In this document: piece by piece, positions 1 to 7,223 of the stretch
How positions within the stretch are numbered: the first letter of the stretch is position 1
How the letters are laid out: every line of letters begins with the position of its first letter
Origin: Rhodospirillales bacterium
Lineage (GTDB): Bacteria > Pseudomonadota > Gammaproteobacteria > Steroidobacterales > Rariloculaceae
Direction of reading: 5' to 3'
NCBI GenBank assembly: GCA_024640665.1
Contig: JAHEEO010000119.1
Location: forward strand, 1 to 9,431
Length of the DNA stretch: 9,431 nt
Made by a program: the position numbers and the translations under genes
The notes under the pieces: model-generated
Told to the model about the DNA's origin: nothing
Databases searched by the model: none
The model's input: the letters and a program-made list of their open reading frames with translations, nothing else

Positions 1-552
1 GTCGAGCGATTTCATAAAAATATATAGTTTGCCCAGGACGCTGAGCAATCCGGCCAACATGGCTTCGTCAGCATTTAGCTTAGTAAAGTTCTTGGCGATG
101 ACATGGCTCAAGGCAGCTAGATCCACACTCTGTGTCCATATCTCTTTGAGTGCAACGCGCGCCTCTTCAGACAGGCCTTCATTGCGTTGCATCTGACGCA
201 GCGCGAACGACACAGCGGAACTTTGAACGAGCTTGAAACCCATCTGAATAACCGCTTTGCGCACGTCGACGATCTCGTCGGCAGAAGCGCGCACGGCGGC
301 CGAATTTGCAATCTTCAGTATCGATGCTGCCAAGGCAGGATCGGAGCTGATGATCCGGACGATTTCCGCGGCACGGGCATCTTGCGCTTGAAATGCCTGC
401 TGAATCCGCACCACTGCATCCGGGAATGCTGGTAATTCAAGGTCATTGCGATTCAAGTCTTTGGCGAGTTGCTGAACGAAATCAGCCGCTATGTTTGAGG
501 CGGTTGCAGACACCCGGTTTCTCCCGAGACTGGAAAGAGTTCCTATATGCAT
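1..552 (-). CDS. HDOD-domain signalling protein, N-terminal 184 residues (runs off left edge)
   Basis: Reading the minus strand from the ATG at 552-550 gives 184 codons with no stop, continuing past base 1. Residues about 40-180 have the layout of an HDOD domain (PF08668). The domain opens with ELPAFPDAV (39-47). It continues with the IISSDPALAASILKIANSA block (67-85), the family signature of DPxL followed by ILxxANSA. It ends with MLAGLLSVLGKL (165-176). In true HD phosphohydrolases this last motif holds the metal-binding His-Asp (HDxG); here it reads SVLG, as is usual in HDOD proteins, so no phosphodiesterase activity is expected. HDOD proteins act in bacterial signalling, for example in motility, c-di-GMP or stress control, but the specific role is unknown here. 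A GGTGA sequence about 8 bases upstream of the ATG supports this start. Any further domain lies outside the window. The gene is divergent from the SnoaL-like gene. Confidence 0.85.
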   Translation of the reverse strand, partial: MHIGTLSSLGRNRVSATASNIAADFVQQLAKDLNRNDLELPAFPDAVVRIQQAFQAQDARAAEIVRIISSDPALAASILKIANSAAVRASADEIVDVRKAVIQMGFKLVQSSAVSFALRQMQRNEGLSEEARVALKEIWTQSVDLAALSHVIAKNFTKLNADEAMLAGLLSVLGKLYIFMKSLD

Positions 553-653
553 CGGCAGTTTCACCGCGAGCTTTAGCAATTTGGCGAGAATTACGGTGAG
601 CGTGCACGCATCTCTTATACTGCTCAGCTGTTCATGCACATTCGGCGGGGGCT
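553..653. promoter_or_regulatory. Divergent intergenic region with a possible -10 box
   Basis: This 101-base gap separates two divergent genes, so promoters for both should lie here. On the + strand TATACT at 616-621 is one mismatch from the -10 consensus. A weak -35-like TTACGG sits at 591-596 with a 19-base spacer, which is slightly long. The same spot read on the minus strand gives TATAAG, also one mismatch from a -10, but without a convincing -35. Either or both could be used. This is a weak, motif-only call. Confidence 0.25.
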
Positions 654-1037
654 ATGTACACACGAATTATTCGAGCACTGGTCGCGGCGTTAATTTGTCT
701 GGCAGCGTGGCAGAGCGCCTTCAGTGCAGAACCAAACTATGCCGAAGATCGTTCCGAGATCGAGAATTTGCAGGCTAGGTATCTGTTTGCATTAGACTTT
801 CGCGATCCAGATGCCTATGCGAGCACATTTACCGAGGACGGTGTGCTGGATTACGGTGCCGGCGAGATCAAAGGTCGGCGGGCGATTGCCGACATGGTGC
901 GCGGCATGCGCCAGGCAGACGACGCAGCGATCGCCGCGGACAAATCCGGTTTGCGGCCAGCGATCGGGCGGCACAGCATGACCAATAACGAGCAAGTCGC
1001 CGATTGGGTGGCGAGCCGAGAGAATCCAGCTTGGTAG
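654..1037 (+). CDS. Exported SnoaL/NTF2-like protein, probably C-terminally truncated
   Basis: The predicted product has 127 residues. Residues 1-25 form a Sec-type signal peptide: an Arg near the N-terminus, a hydrophobic core VAALICLAAW and a small-residue cleavage region around SAFSA. The mature part begins with a helix (DRSEIENLQARYLFALDFRDPDAYASTFTEDGVLDYG), which is the typical start of SnoaL-like NTF2-fold domains (SnoaL_4, PF13577), followed by GRRAIADMVRGM. In the family, RHSMTN (about 106-111) is normally followed by the long beta strands of the cone. Here the protein ends about 16 residues later with unrelated sequence, so roughly the C-terminal half of the fold is missing. The two other frames after this point do not restore a SnoaL-like sequence. 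The gene may be a decaying remnant or may still make a short protein. SnoaL-type proteins range from cyclases and isomerases to binding proteins, so no substrate can be given. The Shine-Dalgarno is weak (GCGGGGG just upstream). Confidence 0.6.
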   Translation: MYTRIIRALVAALICLAAWQSAFSAEPNYAEDRSEIENLQARYLFALDFRDPDAYASTFTEDGVLDYGAGEIKGRRAIADMVRGMRQADDAAIAADKSGLRPAIGRHSMTNNEQVADWVASRENPAW

Positions 1038-1088
1038 GCTCTAATTTCGCAAATGCCCGGGGTTGCCGTCGCAATGCAGCCTAACGTG

Positions 1089-1976
1089 ATGCACCGTACT
1101 ATCGGCATCATCGGGTCCGGCGATATGGGCAGTGGTGTGGCCATGGCTCTGGTGCGAGCGGGCTGCCGGGTTGTCACGGATCTCAGCGGACGGTCGGCGC
1201 ATTCCAAAGCGCTGGCCAAGCGCGCCGGCAGCGAAGATCTGGGGTCCTTGCCGGCTGTACTCAGTGCGGCTGATCTCGTGTTTTCTATCGTGCCGCCGGC
1301 CGCTGCCGCTGCTGTGGCTGCATCTGTTGCCGCGCAGTGTCCCGCCGGCGTGACGTTTGCCGATTGCAATGCCATTGCCCCGGAGAATATGCGTCGGCTC
1401 GCCGGCGATTTCATCGACCGAAAGCGTGAGGTGGTCGACGTTGGTATCGTTGGGATGCCGCCACAGCGGGAGCAGCATCGAGGCACTCGGTTTTTTGTTT
1501 CTGGGCCCGCGCGGGCAAGGGTGCTGTCGCTGGAAGTGCCCGGCATTGAGTTGATTGATTTGGGCGCAACGCTCGGTCGCGCTTCAGCTATGAAGATGGC
1601 TTATGCCGCGCTCAATAAGGGCGTCGATGCGCTGCTCACGACGATTCTGCTGGCTGCTGGCCAGCTCGGTGTTCGCGACGTGCTGGTTCAGGAATTGGAG
1701 AACAGTCAGCCGCAAGTGCTGCAACGAATGCGCCGCCGCACCCCGTTTCTCGCGGCAACGGCCGAGCGCTACGTGCCGGAGATGCGCGAAATCGCGGCCA
1801 CTTTTGATTCCGTGGGCGCATCGCCAGCCTTTCATGAAGGCGCTGGCTGGCTTTATGGCTTATTGGCAGAATCGAGCTTGGCGACTGAAACCCGCGATTC
1901 GTTGCCGGCAAAACGATCCCTCGATGAGGCGCTGGCGGCTTTCGACGCGGCGCTCGTCAAGCGATTGAACGCTTGA
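1089..1976 (+). CDS. NAD(P)-dependent oxidoreductase, 6-phosphogluconate/3-hydroxyisobutyrate dehydrogenase-like (DUF1932)
   Basis: The product is 295 aa from the preferred ATG at 1089. An in-frame ATG at 1053 would add 12 residues unlike the family, and the short start leaves the usual few residues before the first strand. Residues 5-16 (IGIIGSGDMGSG) are the Rossmann dinucleotide motif GxGxxG. The NAD(P)-binding domain runs to about 155 and includes DCNAIAPEN (92-100) and VGIVGMPPQ (118-126), the equivalents of the substrate-side motifs of beta-hydroxyacid dehydrogenases. The segment GRASAMKMAYAALNKG (163-178) carries the lysine at 169 expected to be catalytic. The C-terminal helical part matches the DUF1932 type (PF09130). 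The expected reaction is reversible NAD(P)-linked oxidation of a small hydroxyacid in the cytoplasm; the substrate is unknown. The gene is followed after 12 bases by srkA and is probably co-transcribed with it. No strong ribosome binding site is seen, and a GTG directly before the ATG is an alternative. Confidence 0.82.
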   Translation: MHRTIGIIGSGDMGSGVAMALVRAGCRVVTDLSGRSAHSKALAKRAGSEDLGSLPAVLSAADLVFSIVPPAAAAAVAASVAAQCPAGVTFADCNAIAPENMRRLAGDFIDRKREVVDVGIVGMPPQREQHRGTRFFVSGPARARVLSLEVPGIELIDLGATLGRASAMKMAYAALNKGVDALLTTILLAAGQLGVRDVLVQELENSQPQVLQRMRRRTPFLAATAERYVPEMREIAATFDSVGASPAFHEGAGWLYGLLAESSLATETRDSLPAKRSLDEALAAFDAALVKRLNA

Positions 1977-1988
1977 TTCGCAAATCGC

Positions 1989-2981
1989 ATGACTAAAGCC
2001 GACGAGTCAACCGCTCCTTACGCACGCTTGTCTCCGGACGTCGTGCTTGACGCAGTGGAGGAGCTTGGATTCGCCTGCAACGGGAGCGTGTTGGCGCTGA
2101 ATAGTTACGAAAACCGTGTTTATCAGATCGGTGTCGACGATGGGTTTATCGTAGCCAAGTTCTACCGGCCGAATCGCTGGACGGACGCGGCCATCGCTGA
2201 AGAGCATGAGTTTTCGATGCAGCTCGCAGCAGCCGAGATTCCGGTCGTGGCGCCATTGGCAATCGGCGGCGCATCGCTGCATCTTCATGAGGGCTACCGT
2301 TACGCGGTTTTTCCCCGCCGCGGTGGCCGGTGGCCGGAGCTTGCGACTCACGACGAGCGCCTGTGGATGGGCCGATTTCTGGGCCGCATTCATGCGATTG
2401 GTGCCGTCAGTGATTTCGAGCATCGACCACGCCTGACCATTGGGCGCTTGGGCGATGAATCCGTCGATGTGCTGCTGGACAATGATTGGTTACCGGAGCA
2501 TTTGCTGTCCAGCTATGAAGGTATTGTCGAAGACCTGCTCGATGCCGTAGAAAGTGCTTTCGACGCGGTGGGTGACTATCGCGAGATTCGAATTCACGGC
2601 GATTGCCATCCCGGAAATGTGCTGTGGACCGACGACGGTCCACATTTTGTCGACTTGGACGACTGCATGATGGGGCCTGCAATTCAAGATTTGTGGTTAT
2701 TTCTTTCCGGCAATCGGGACGAAATGGCGGGTCAGCTCGCCGGTTTGCTCGAGGGCTACACGCAATTTTGCCAATTCGACTACCGGGAGCTGCGCCTGAT
2801 CGAGGCCTTGCGGAGCCTCAGAATCATTCACTATACGGCTTGGATTGCTCGCCGCTGGCACGACCCGGCTTTCCCAATGGCGTTTCCGTGGTTTACCGAA
2901 AACAAGTATTGGGAGGAGCATGTGCTGACGCTCCGCGAGCAGCGCGCTGCCCTGGACGAGCCCTTTGTCATCTCGTCTTAG
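1989..2981 (+). CDS. srkA: Stress response serine/threonine protein kinase SrkA (YihE/RdoA)
   Basis: The product has 330 residues, close to the family length of about 328. It is a cytoplasmic kinase with an aminoglycoside-phosphotransferase/choline-kinase fold (APH, PF01636). In Escherichia coli this protein phosphorylates Ser/Thr residues and counteracts stress-induced death linked to the Cpx response. The SrkA-type N-terminal signature is present: ALNSYENRVYQIG (36-48), then IVAKFYRP (54-61) with Lys57 as the probable ATP-anchoring lysine. The catalytic loop is IHGDCHPGNVLW (202-213) with Asp205 and Asn210, and the metal-binding motif is DLDD (222-225). All key residues look intact. The ATG at 1989 gives the usual N-terminus and lies 12 bases after the preceding stop, which suggests a two-gene unit, although in Escherichia coli the gene is found next to dsbA instead. 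It ends 69 bases before the molybdenum hydroxylase cluster. Confidence 0.93.
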   Translation: MTKADESTAPYARLSPDVVLDAVEELGFACNGSVLALNSYENRVYQIGVDDGFIVAKFYRPNRWTDAAIAEEHEFSMQLAAAEIPVVAPLAIGGASLHLHEGYRYAVFPRRGGRWPELATHDERLWMGRFLGRIHAIGAVSDFEHRPRLTIGRLGDESVDVLLDNDWLPEHLLSSYEGIVEDLLDAVESAFDAVGDYREIRIHGDCHPGNVLWTDDGPHFVDLDDCMMGPAIQDLWLFLSGNRDEMAGQLAGLLEGYTQFCQFDYRELRLIEALRSLRIIHYTAWIARRWHDPAFPMAFPWFTENKYWEEHVLTLREQRAALDEPFVISS

Positions 2982-3050
2982 CTTGTTGATGCCAGCTGCC
3001 GCAATCTCCGGTATCATCAGGGCCTACCTGACGCCGACCGGAGAATAGCA
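2982..3050 (+). promoter_or_regulatory. Candidate promoter and inverted-repeat operator before the hydroxylase cluster
   Basis: This is the only space before the first hydroxylase gene. TATCAT at 3012-3017 resembles a -10 box, and GATGCC (2988-2993) or TTGATG (2986-2991) could act as a poor -35 with 18- or 20-base spacers. Overlapping the end of that -10 is a perfect inverted repeat TCAGG-GCCTA-CCTGA (3017-3031), placed where a repressor could block a start site. The ribosome binding site GGAGA at 3040-3044 lies 6 bases before the ATG. The promoter elements are weak matches; the inverted repeat and the ribosome site are clear in the sequence. Confidence 0.35.
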
Positions 3051-5456
3051 ATGGCGTACGATTTAATCGGCAAAAACTTCACGCCGCCTGATGTAGCCGC
3101 AAAAGTTACTGGGCGTGCGAAGTATTCCGAAGACTTTCGGCCTGAAGGCATGCTGTTTGCCAAGCTGCTTACCAGTCCAATCCCGCATGCACGGATATCC
3201 AATATCGATGTCAGTGCTGCTTTGGCCATGCCCGGCGTGGAAGGCGTGCTCACTGCCGATGAAGTGCGGCAGCCACCGGCCCCGGGCGAGACCGTGCTGA
3301 CCAACGAGCCGGTTTTCGTGGGTCAGCCTATCCTGGCCGTTGCCGCCGTCGATGAGGCGACAGCCGCTGAGGCCTTGGAACGCATTACCTACGACATCGA
3401 AGAATTACCTTTTACCGTTGACCCGCTAGAGAGCCTGTATCCGGGTGGTCCAGATGCCCGCGAGGCTGGCAATGTCGCTAACGGCGGTATCGACCTCCAG
3501 CAAATCAAGTGGAGCGCGCAAGACTTTGCCGCTGCTGGCGAAGGACAATTACCGGAAGGTACGCCTGCAGACGAGTGGTCATATGGTGACGTCGAAGCCG
3601 GCTTGGCCGAAGCAGAGTTGGTGCTCGATGAAACTTTTGTCACGCAAGGCATTTCGCACCACTCGATGGAATCGCGCAGTTGCATGGCTTTCTGGCAAAA
3701 CGGCAAGTGCCATTTGCACGCGTCCGTGCAAAGCCAGAGTTTTGCGACGCCGGGTGTTGCAGGTCTGATCGGAATTCCGATGGAAGACCTCGTGTTTATT
3801 GGCGAATACTGCGGCGGCGGCTTTGGCTCCAAGGGTGCTGCCTATCCGATCATGGCTGTGCCGGCGCTGCTGTCACGCAAACTGAATAACCGTCCGGTGA
3901 TGTTGCGCATTACCCGGCATGAGGAATACTACATAGGCTCAGCCCGGCATGGTTTCCAGGGCCGTGTGAAGATGGGTTTTCGTGCCGATGGACGCTTGCT
4001 GGCCGTCGATTTATACATTGTTCAGGAAAATGGCCCGAATACCGGATTCAGCGATTGGCATTCGGCGGCGGATGCCATTTCAATCGTCAATACGCCGATC
4101 GCGATGCGTTACCGCGGCATTCCTGTGCTGACGAACACACCGCCCCGCGGTCCGCAGCGCGGTCCGGGTCAGAACCAGATGGCCATGGCATTCGAGCCGT
4201 TGCTCGACAAGGCTGCGAATCAGCTGGGTATCGATCGTGTCGCCATTCGTCGAATCAATGCGCCGGAAGCCGACTGGCGCTACGGCGAAAATCAAAGCCC
4301 GCTTACCAGCGTGCATTTGCGCGAAGCGCTCGACATCGGCGCAGAACAGTTCGACTGGGCTGGCCGCATGGCGCGCAACGGTCAACGCAATGGCTCGAAA
4401 GTGCGGGCAGTCGGTGTCGGCCAGGCCTACCATTCCGCAGGCGGGGCAGGGTTCGACGGTCTCGTCGTTATTACGCCGGAGGGACAGCTGCACATCCATA
4501 CGGGTGTCGGTAACTTGGGTACTTATTCTCATACCGGCACATCGCGCGTCGCCGCCGAAGTGCTGAAGTGCGATTGGCAGAATTGCGTTGTCATGCGTGG
4601 CGATAGCCGCAAGCATCTGCCTTGGAACTTGGGGCAGTTCGGCAGCAACACGTCGTACACAATGACTCGCACGAACTATGTTGCCGCAATGGACGCAGTC
4701 AATAAACTGAAAGAAATCGCTGCAATGGACCTGGGTGGATCTGCTGATGATTACGATATCGGCGAGCATCGCGTGTTCCGCAGTAATGACAACTCGGTCG
4801 GCATGACATACGCGGAAGCTGCTCAAAGAGCCATTGAATTGGGTGGCCGTTTCGATGGTCATGAAGTAGCCGATGATTTGAATCCGATGACCAAGGCCTC
4901 AGCAGCAGGCGTTGCCGGGACGGGTCTTGTCGGCGTCGCTCGCGACAACCTCGAGCAGGTTGGAACGGTGCCGGCGCTTGCAGCCGGGTTCGTTGAGATC
5001 GAACTCGACACCGAAACCGGCACTTATGAAATCATCGATTACCTCGGCGTTGCCGATTGCGGCACGGTGATTCATCCCATGGGGCTTGCCACGCAGACAA
5101 AAAGCGGCGCTGTGATGGGGTTCGGCTTGGCTGGGCTCGAGCGACACATCTACGATCCGCAAAATGGCTTGCCGGGCAACGTCAGTTTGTTGCAATCGAA
5201 GCCGCCGTCGTATTTGGACGTGCCATCAGTGATGCATTCGGCCGCGGTCGAAATTGCCGATCCCATGAATCCGATTGGCGCCAAAGGCATTGGCGAGCCT
5301 GTTGAAGGTTGCGCCGCTGCCGCTCTGGTGTGTGCGATTTCCGAGGCGTTGGGCGGGCATTACTTCAACCGCACGCCGATTGTCGCGGACATGGTAGTCA
5401 ACGCCGCTGCAGGCCGCGATCAGTCGCACGGTCCGCTCGACGTCAATACCGCTTAA
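3051..5456 (+). CDS. Xanthine dehydrogenase family molybdopterin-binding (large) subunit
   Basis: The product is 801 aa, the length typical of separate CoxL/XdhA/PaoC-type large subunits. It carries the molybdenum-pyranopterin active site of a hydroxylase that adds water-derived oxygen to a carbon centre (aldehydes, N-heterocycles or similar). The N-terminal aldehyde oxidase/xanthine dehydrogenase a/b hammerhead domain is visible at about 14-120 (KVTGRAKYSEDF, then EPVFVGQPILAVAA at 86-99). The Mo-binding part contains YCGGGFGSK (253-261), PPRGPQRGPGQ (364-374) and the C-terminal GAKGIGEP (743-750), whose Glu749 is the expected catalytic base of the family. There is no signal peptide, so export would depend on the Tat signal of the next subunit, as is known for PaoABC. 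The start has a good ribosome binding site (GGAGA at 3040). It is the first gene of the cluster, 31 bases ahead of the 2Fe-2S subunit gene. The substrate cannot be assigned. Confidence 0.93.
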   Translation: MAYDLIGKNFTPPDVAAKVTGRAKYSEDFRPEGMLFAKLLTSPIPHARISNIDVSAALAMPGVEGVLTADEVRQPPAPGETVLTNEPVFVGQPILAVAAVDEATAAEALERITYDIEELPFTVDPLESLYPGGPDAREAGNVANGGIDLQQIKWSAQDFAAAGEGQLPEGTPADEWSYGDVEAGLAEAELVLDETFVTQGISHHSMESRSCMAFWQNGKCHLHASVQSQSFATPGVAGLIGIPMEDLVFIGEYCGGGFGSKGAAYPIMAVPALLSRKLNNRPVMLRITRHEEYYIGSARHGFQGRVKMGFRADGRLLAVDLYIVQENGPNTGFSDWHSAADAISIVNTPIAMRYRGIPVLTNTPPRGPQRGPGQNQMAMAFEPLLDKAANQLGIDRVAIRRINAPEADWRYGENQSPLTSVHLREALDIGAEQFDWAGRMARNGQRNGSKVRAVGVGQAYHSAGGAGFDGLVVITPEGQLHIHTGVGNLGTYSHTGTSRVAAEVLKCDWQNCVVMRGDSRKHLPWNLGQFGSNTSYTMTRTNYVAAMDAVNKLKEIAAMDLGGSADDYDIGEHRVFRSNDNSVGMTYAEAAQRAIELGGRFDGHEVADDLNPMTKASAAGVAGTGLVGVARDNLEQVGTVPALAAGFVEIELDTETGTYEIIDYLGVADCGTVIHPMGLATQTKSGAVMGFGLAGLERHIYDPQNGLPGNVSLLQSKPPSYLDVPSVMHSAAVEIADPMNPIGAKGIGEPVEGCAAAALVCAISEALGGHYFNRTPIVADMVVNAAAGRDQSHGPLDVNTA

Positions 5457-5487
5457 TGATCAAGTTTAATGCAGGGGAGAACTCGGC

Positions 5488-6147
5488 ATGACCGATAAAG
5501 ACTCAAAAGACGGCATCTACCCCGAACCACAGTTCGATCGTGGGCCGATAGCCGATATCGCTTCGGCGCGTGCGTCCAGACGCCAGTTCATAAAAGGTGT
5601 CATCGCATCGGGTGTCGTCGCTTCAAGCGCTGGCCTCATGTACGGTTGCTCGCGCGAAGAGGTGGCAGCCAGCGGTGGCGTCGAGCGTATGCTGCGACTT
5701 ACCATCAATGGCGAAACGCGCACCGTAGACGTGTTGCCGAACGAGACGCTGGCGATGACGCTGCGGTACAAGCTGAACTTGACGGGAACAAAGCTCGGTT
5801 GCGATAGAGGTGAGTGCGGCGCATGCACTGTATTGATCGACGATGTGTCGACTTACTCGTGTTCTACGTTGACCCACATGGTGCGCGGCCGCTCGATTAC
5901 AACTATCGAAGGCCTCGAATCGGCGGATGGCACGTTGCATCCCGTGCAGCAGGCAATGATCGACGAACTAGGCCCGCAATGCGGTTTTTGTACACCCGGG
6001 CAAATCTTGTCGGCCGTTGCGTTATTGAAAAGCAATCCAAGCCCAACGCGCGACGAAGTGCGGCATGCGCTATCGGGCAATCTGTGCCGATGCGGTGCTT
6101 ACGACCACTATTTGAACTCGGTGATGCGTGCGGCGGAAATGGCATAA
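5488..6147 (+). CDS. Tat-exported 2x[2Fe-2S] subunit of molybdenum hydroxylase
   Basis: The product has 219 residues. A Tat signal sits at 30-36 (SRRQFIK), followed by a hydrophobic stretch GVIASGVVASSAGLMYG (37-53) and then Cys54. The cofactor domain follows. A plant-type ferredoxin half carries Cys105, Cys110, Cys113 and Cys125 (GCDRGECGACTV). A helical half carries Cys165, Cys168, Cys200 and Cys202 (CGFCTPG and CRCG). Together these hold the two [2Fe-2S] clusters that carry electrons from the molybdenum centre to FAD. About 30 residues precede the twin arginines, which is long for a Tat n-region, but the ribosome binding site AGGGGAG at 5473-5479 supports this start. The hydrophobic core followed by GC could be a weak lipobox (MYGC) or an uncleaved anchor. 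The order large, small, FAD differs from paoABC (small, FAD, large). Confidence 0.93.
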   Translation: MTDKDSKDGIYPEPQFDRGPIADIASARASRRQFIKGVIASGVVASSAGLMYGCSREEVAASGGVERMLRLTINGETRTVDVLPNETLAMTLRYKLNLTGTKLGCDRGECGACTVLIDDVSTYSCSTLTHMVRGRSITTIEGLESADGTLHPVQQAMIDELGPQCGFCTPGQILSAVALLKSNPSPTRDEVRHALSGNLCRCGAYDHYLNSVMRAAEMA

Positions 6148-6200
6148 CTACCATGTCTGTATCTACCGTTCGTCAATTATCAGCATAAGGAGCGCGAACC

Positions 6201-7193
6201 ATGTCCAAAGACATGATGGCGGGATTTGAACTCTTTCAACCGGATACGCTGCAGGGTGCAGTGGATCTGTTGGCTCGCTACGGCGACGAAGCTTGGGCAC
6301 TTGCCGGTGGCAACGACAGTTTCGATTGGTTTAAAGATCGCGTTAAACGGCCGAGCTACGTTGTCGACCTGACCGGTTTGACCGAACTCAACGGCATACG
6401 AGAAATGGCAGACGGCGGTGTCGAAATCGGCGCGCTGACGACCCTTACTGAGATCGAGAACAATAGCCTCATTCAGGGTCGCTACTCGATACTTGCAGAT
6501 GCGGCAGGCAGAGTCGCGAGCCCGCAGATTCGTAACACTGGCACCATCGGCGGCAATTTGGCTCAGGACGCACGTTGTTGGTATTACCGTTACGGCGTCG
6601 ATTGTTATCGCGCGGGCGGGGACACCTGTTACGCGGATACCCCCGAAGGCCAGAATCGGGAGCATTGCCTGTGGGGTGCAAATCGCTGCGTTGCGGTTTC
6701 CCCATCTGATACTGCACCGGCAATGGTCGCGCTAGATGCGCGCATGCATATTGTCGGCCCGGATGGCGAGCGCGAAGTCGCTGCTGAAGATTTCTTTATC
6801 GGGCCGGATATCGATATCGAGCGTATGACGGTACTCGAGCCTGGTGAAGTGCTTACCGCTATTCGCATACCGGCTGACTGGGCGGGCTCCACGTTCTATT
6901 TCGAAAAAGTCGCCGATCGAAACACCTGGGACTTCGCATTGGTAAGTATCGCCGCGGCCATGGTCGTCGAAGGCGGCAATATTAGTCGAATTCGCATGGC
7001 GGCTGGCGCCGTGGAATGCGTGCCGCGCAGATTGTCGGTGGTTGAGCAGGTTGTAACAGGCCAGCCCAAGAATGAAGCGACTGCGAACCTGGCTGGACAA
7101 TCGTCAGTGCGAGGCGCAACGCCGCTTAACTTCAATCACTTCAAGATTCCGCTGCTGCAGAATCTTGTTACGCGCGCGATTCGAGACGCCTAG
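6201..7193 (+). CDS. FAD-binding subunit of molybdenum hydroxylase with [4Fe-4S]-type cysteine insert
   Basis: The product is 330 aa, of the CoxM/XdhB/PaoB type (FAD_binding_5, PF00941, followed by the CO dehydrogenase flavoprotein C-terminal domain). FAD-binding motifs are ALAGGNDS (33-40) and RNTGTIGGNL (111-120). Directly after the second motif comes a cysteine-rich insert with Cys126, Cys135, Cys143, Cys156 and Cys163, ending in CVAVSPSDTAPAM. In the FAD subunits of Escherichia coli PaoABC and 4-hydroxybenzoyl-CoA reductase an insert of this kind binds an additional [4Fe-4S] cluster. By spacing Cys126, 135, 143 and 163 are the likely ligands and Cys156 is extra. The subunit would take electrons from the 2Fe-2S subunit and pass them to an external acceptor. 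It has no signal peptide, so it is probably exported as part of the Tat-carried complex. The ribosome binding site AAGGAG at 6187-6192 is strong. Confidence 0.92.
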   Translation: MSKDMMAGFELFQPDTLQGAVDLLARYGDEAWALAGGNDSFDWFKDRVKRPSYVVDLTGLTELNGIREMADGGVEIGALTTLTEIENNSLIQGRYSILADAAGRVASPQIRNTGTIGGNLAQDARCWYYRYGVDCYRAGGDTCYADTPEGQNREHCLWGANRCVAVSPSDTAPAMVALDARMHIVGPDGEREVAAEDFFIGPDIDIERMTVLEPGEVLTAIRIPADWAGSTFYFEKVADRNTWDFALVSIAAAMVVEGGNISRIRMAAGAVECVPRRLSVVEQVVTGQPKNEATANLAGQSSVRGATPLNFNHFKIPLLQNLVTRAIRDA

Positions 7194-7223
7194 CACTGAT
7201 GATTCTACCCCGGCGATTTGTAC

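Noticed and set aside
187..599. Plus-strand ORFs of 82 and 68 aa at the left end
   Set aside because: They are antisense to the HDOD gene and have no domain or ribosome binding site.
1000..1075. tRNA-like impression from GGGTGGCGAG, TTGGTAGG and a GC-rich stretch near the end of the SnoaL-like gene
   Set aside because: There is no T-arm consensus (GTTCRANYC), no pairing acceptor stem and no CCA end.
851..1546. 231-aa minus-strand ORF
   Set aside because: It overlaps the SnoaL-like and DUF1932 genes, which have clear motifs; the translation is Ala/Arg/Ser-rich without any family pattern.
4080..4862. 260-aa minus-strand ORF
   Set aside because: It lies wholly inside the molybdopterin subunit gene, its composition (many His, Cys, Arg) is typical of an antisense shadow of high-GC coding DNA, and it shows no recognisable domain.
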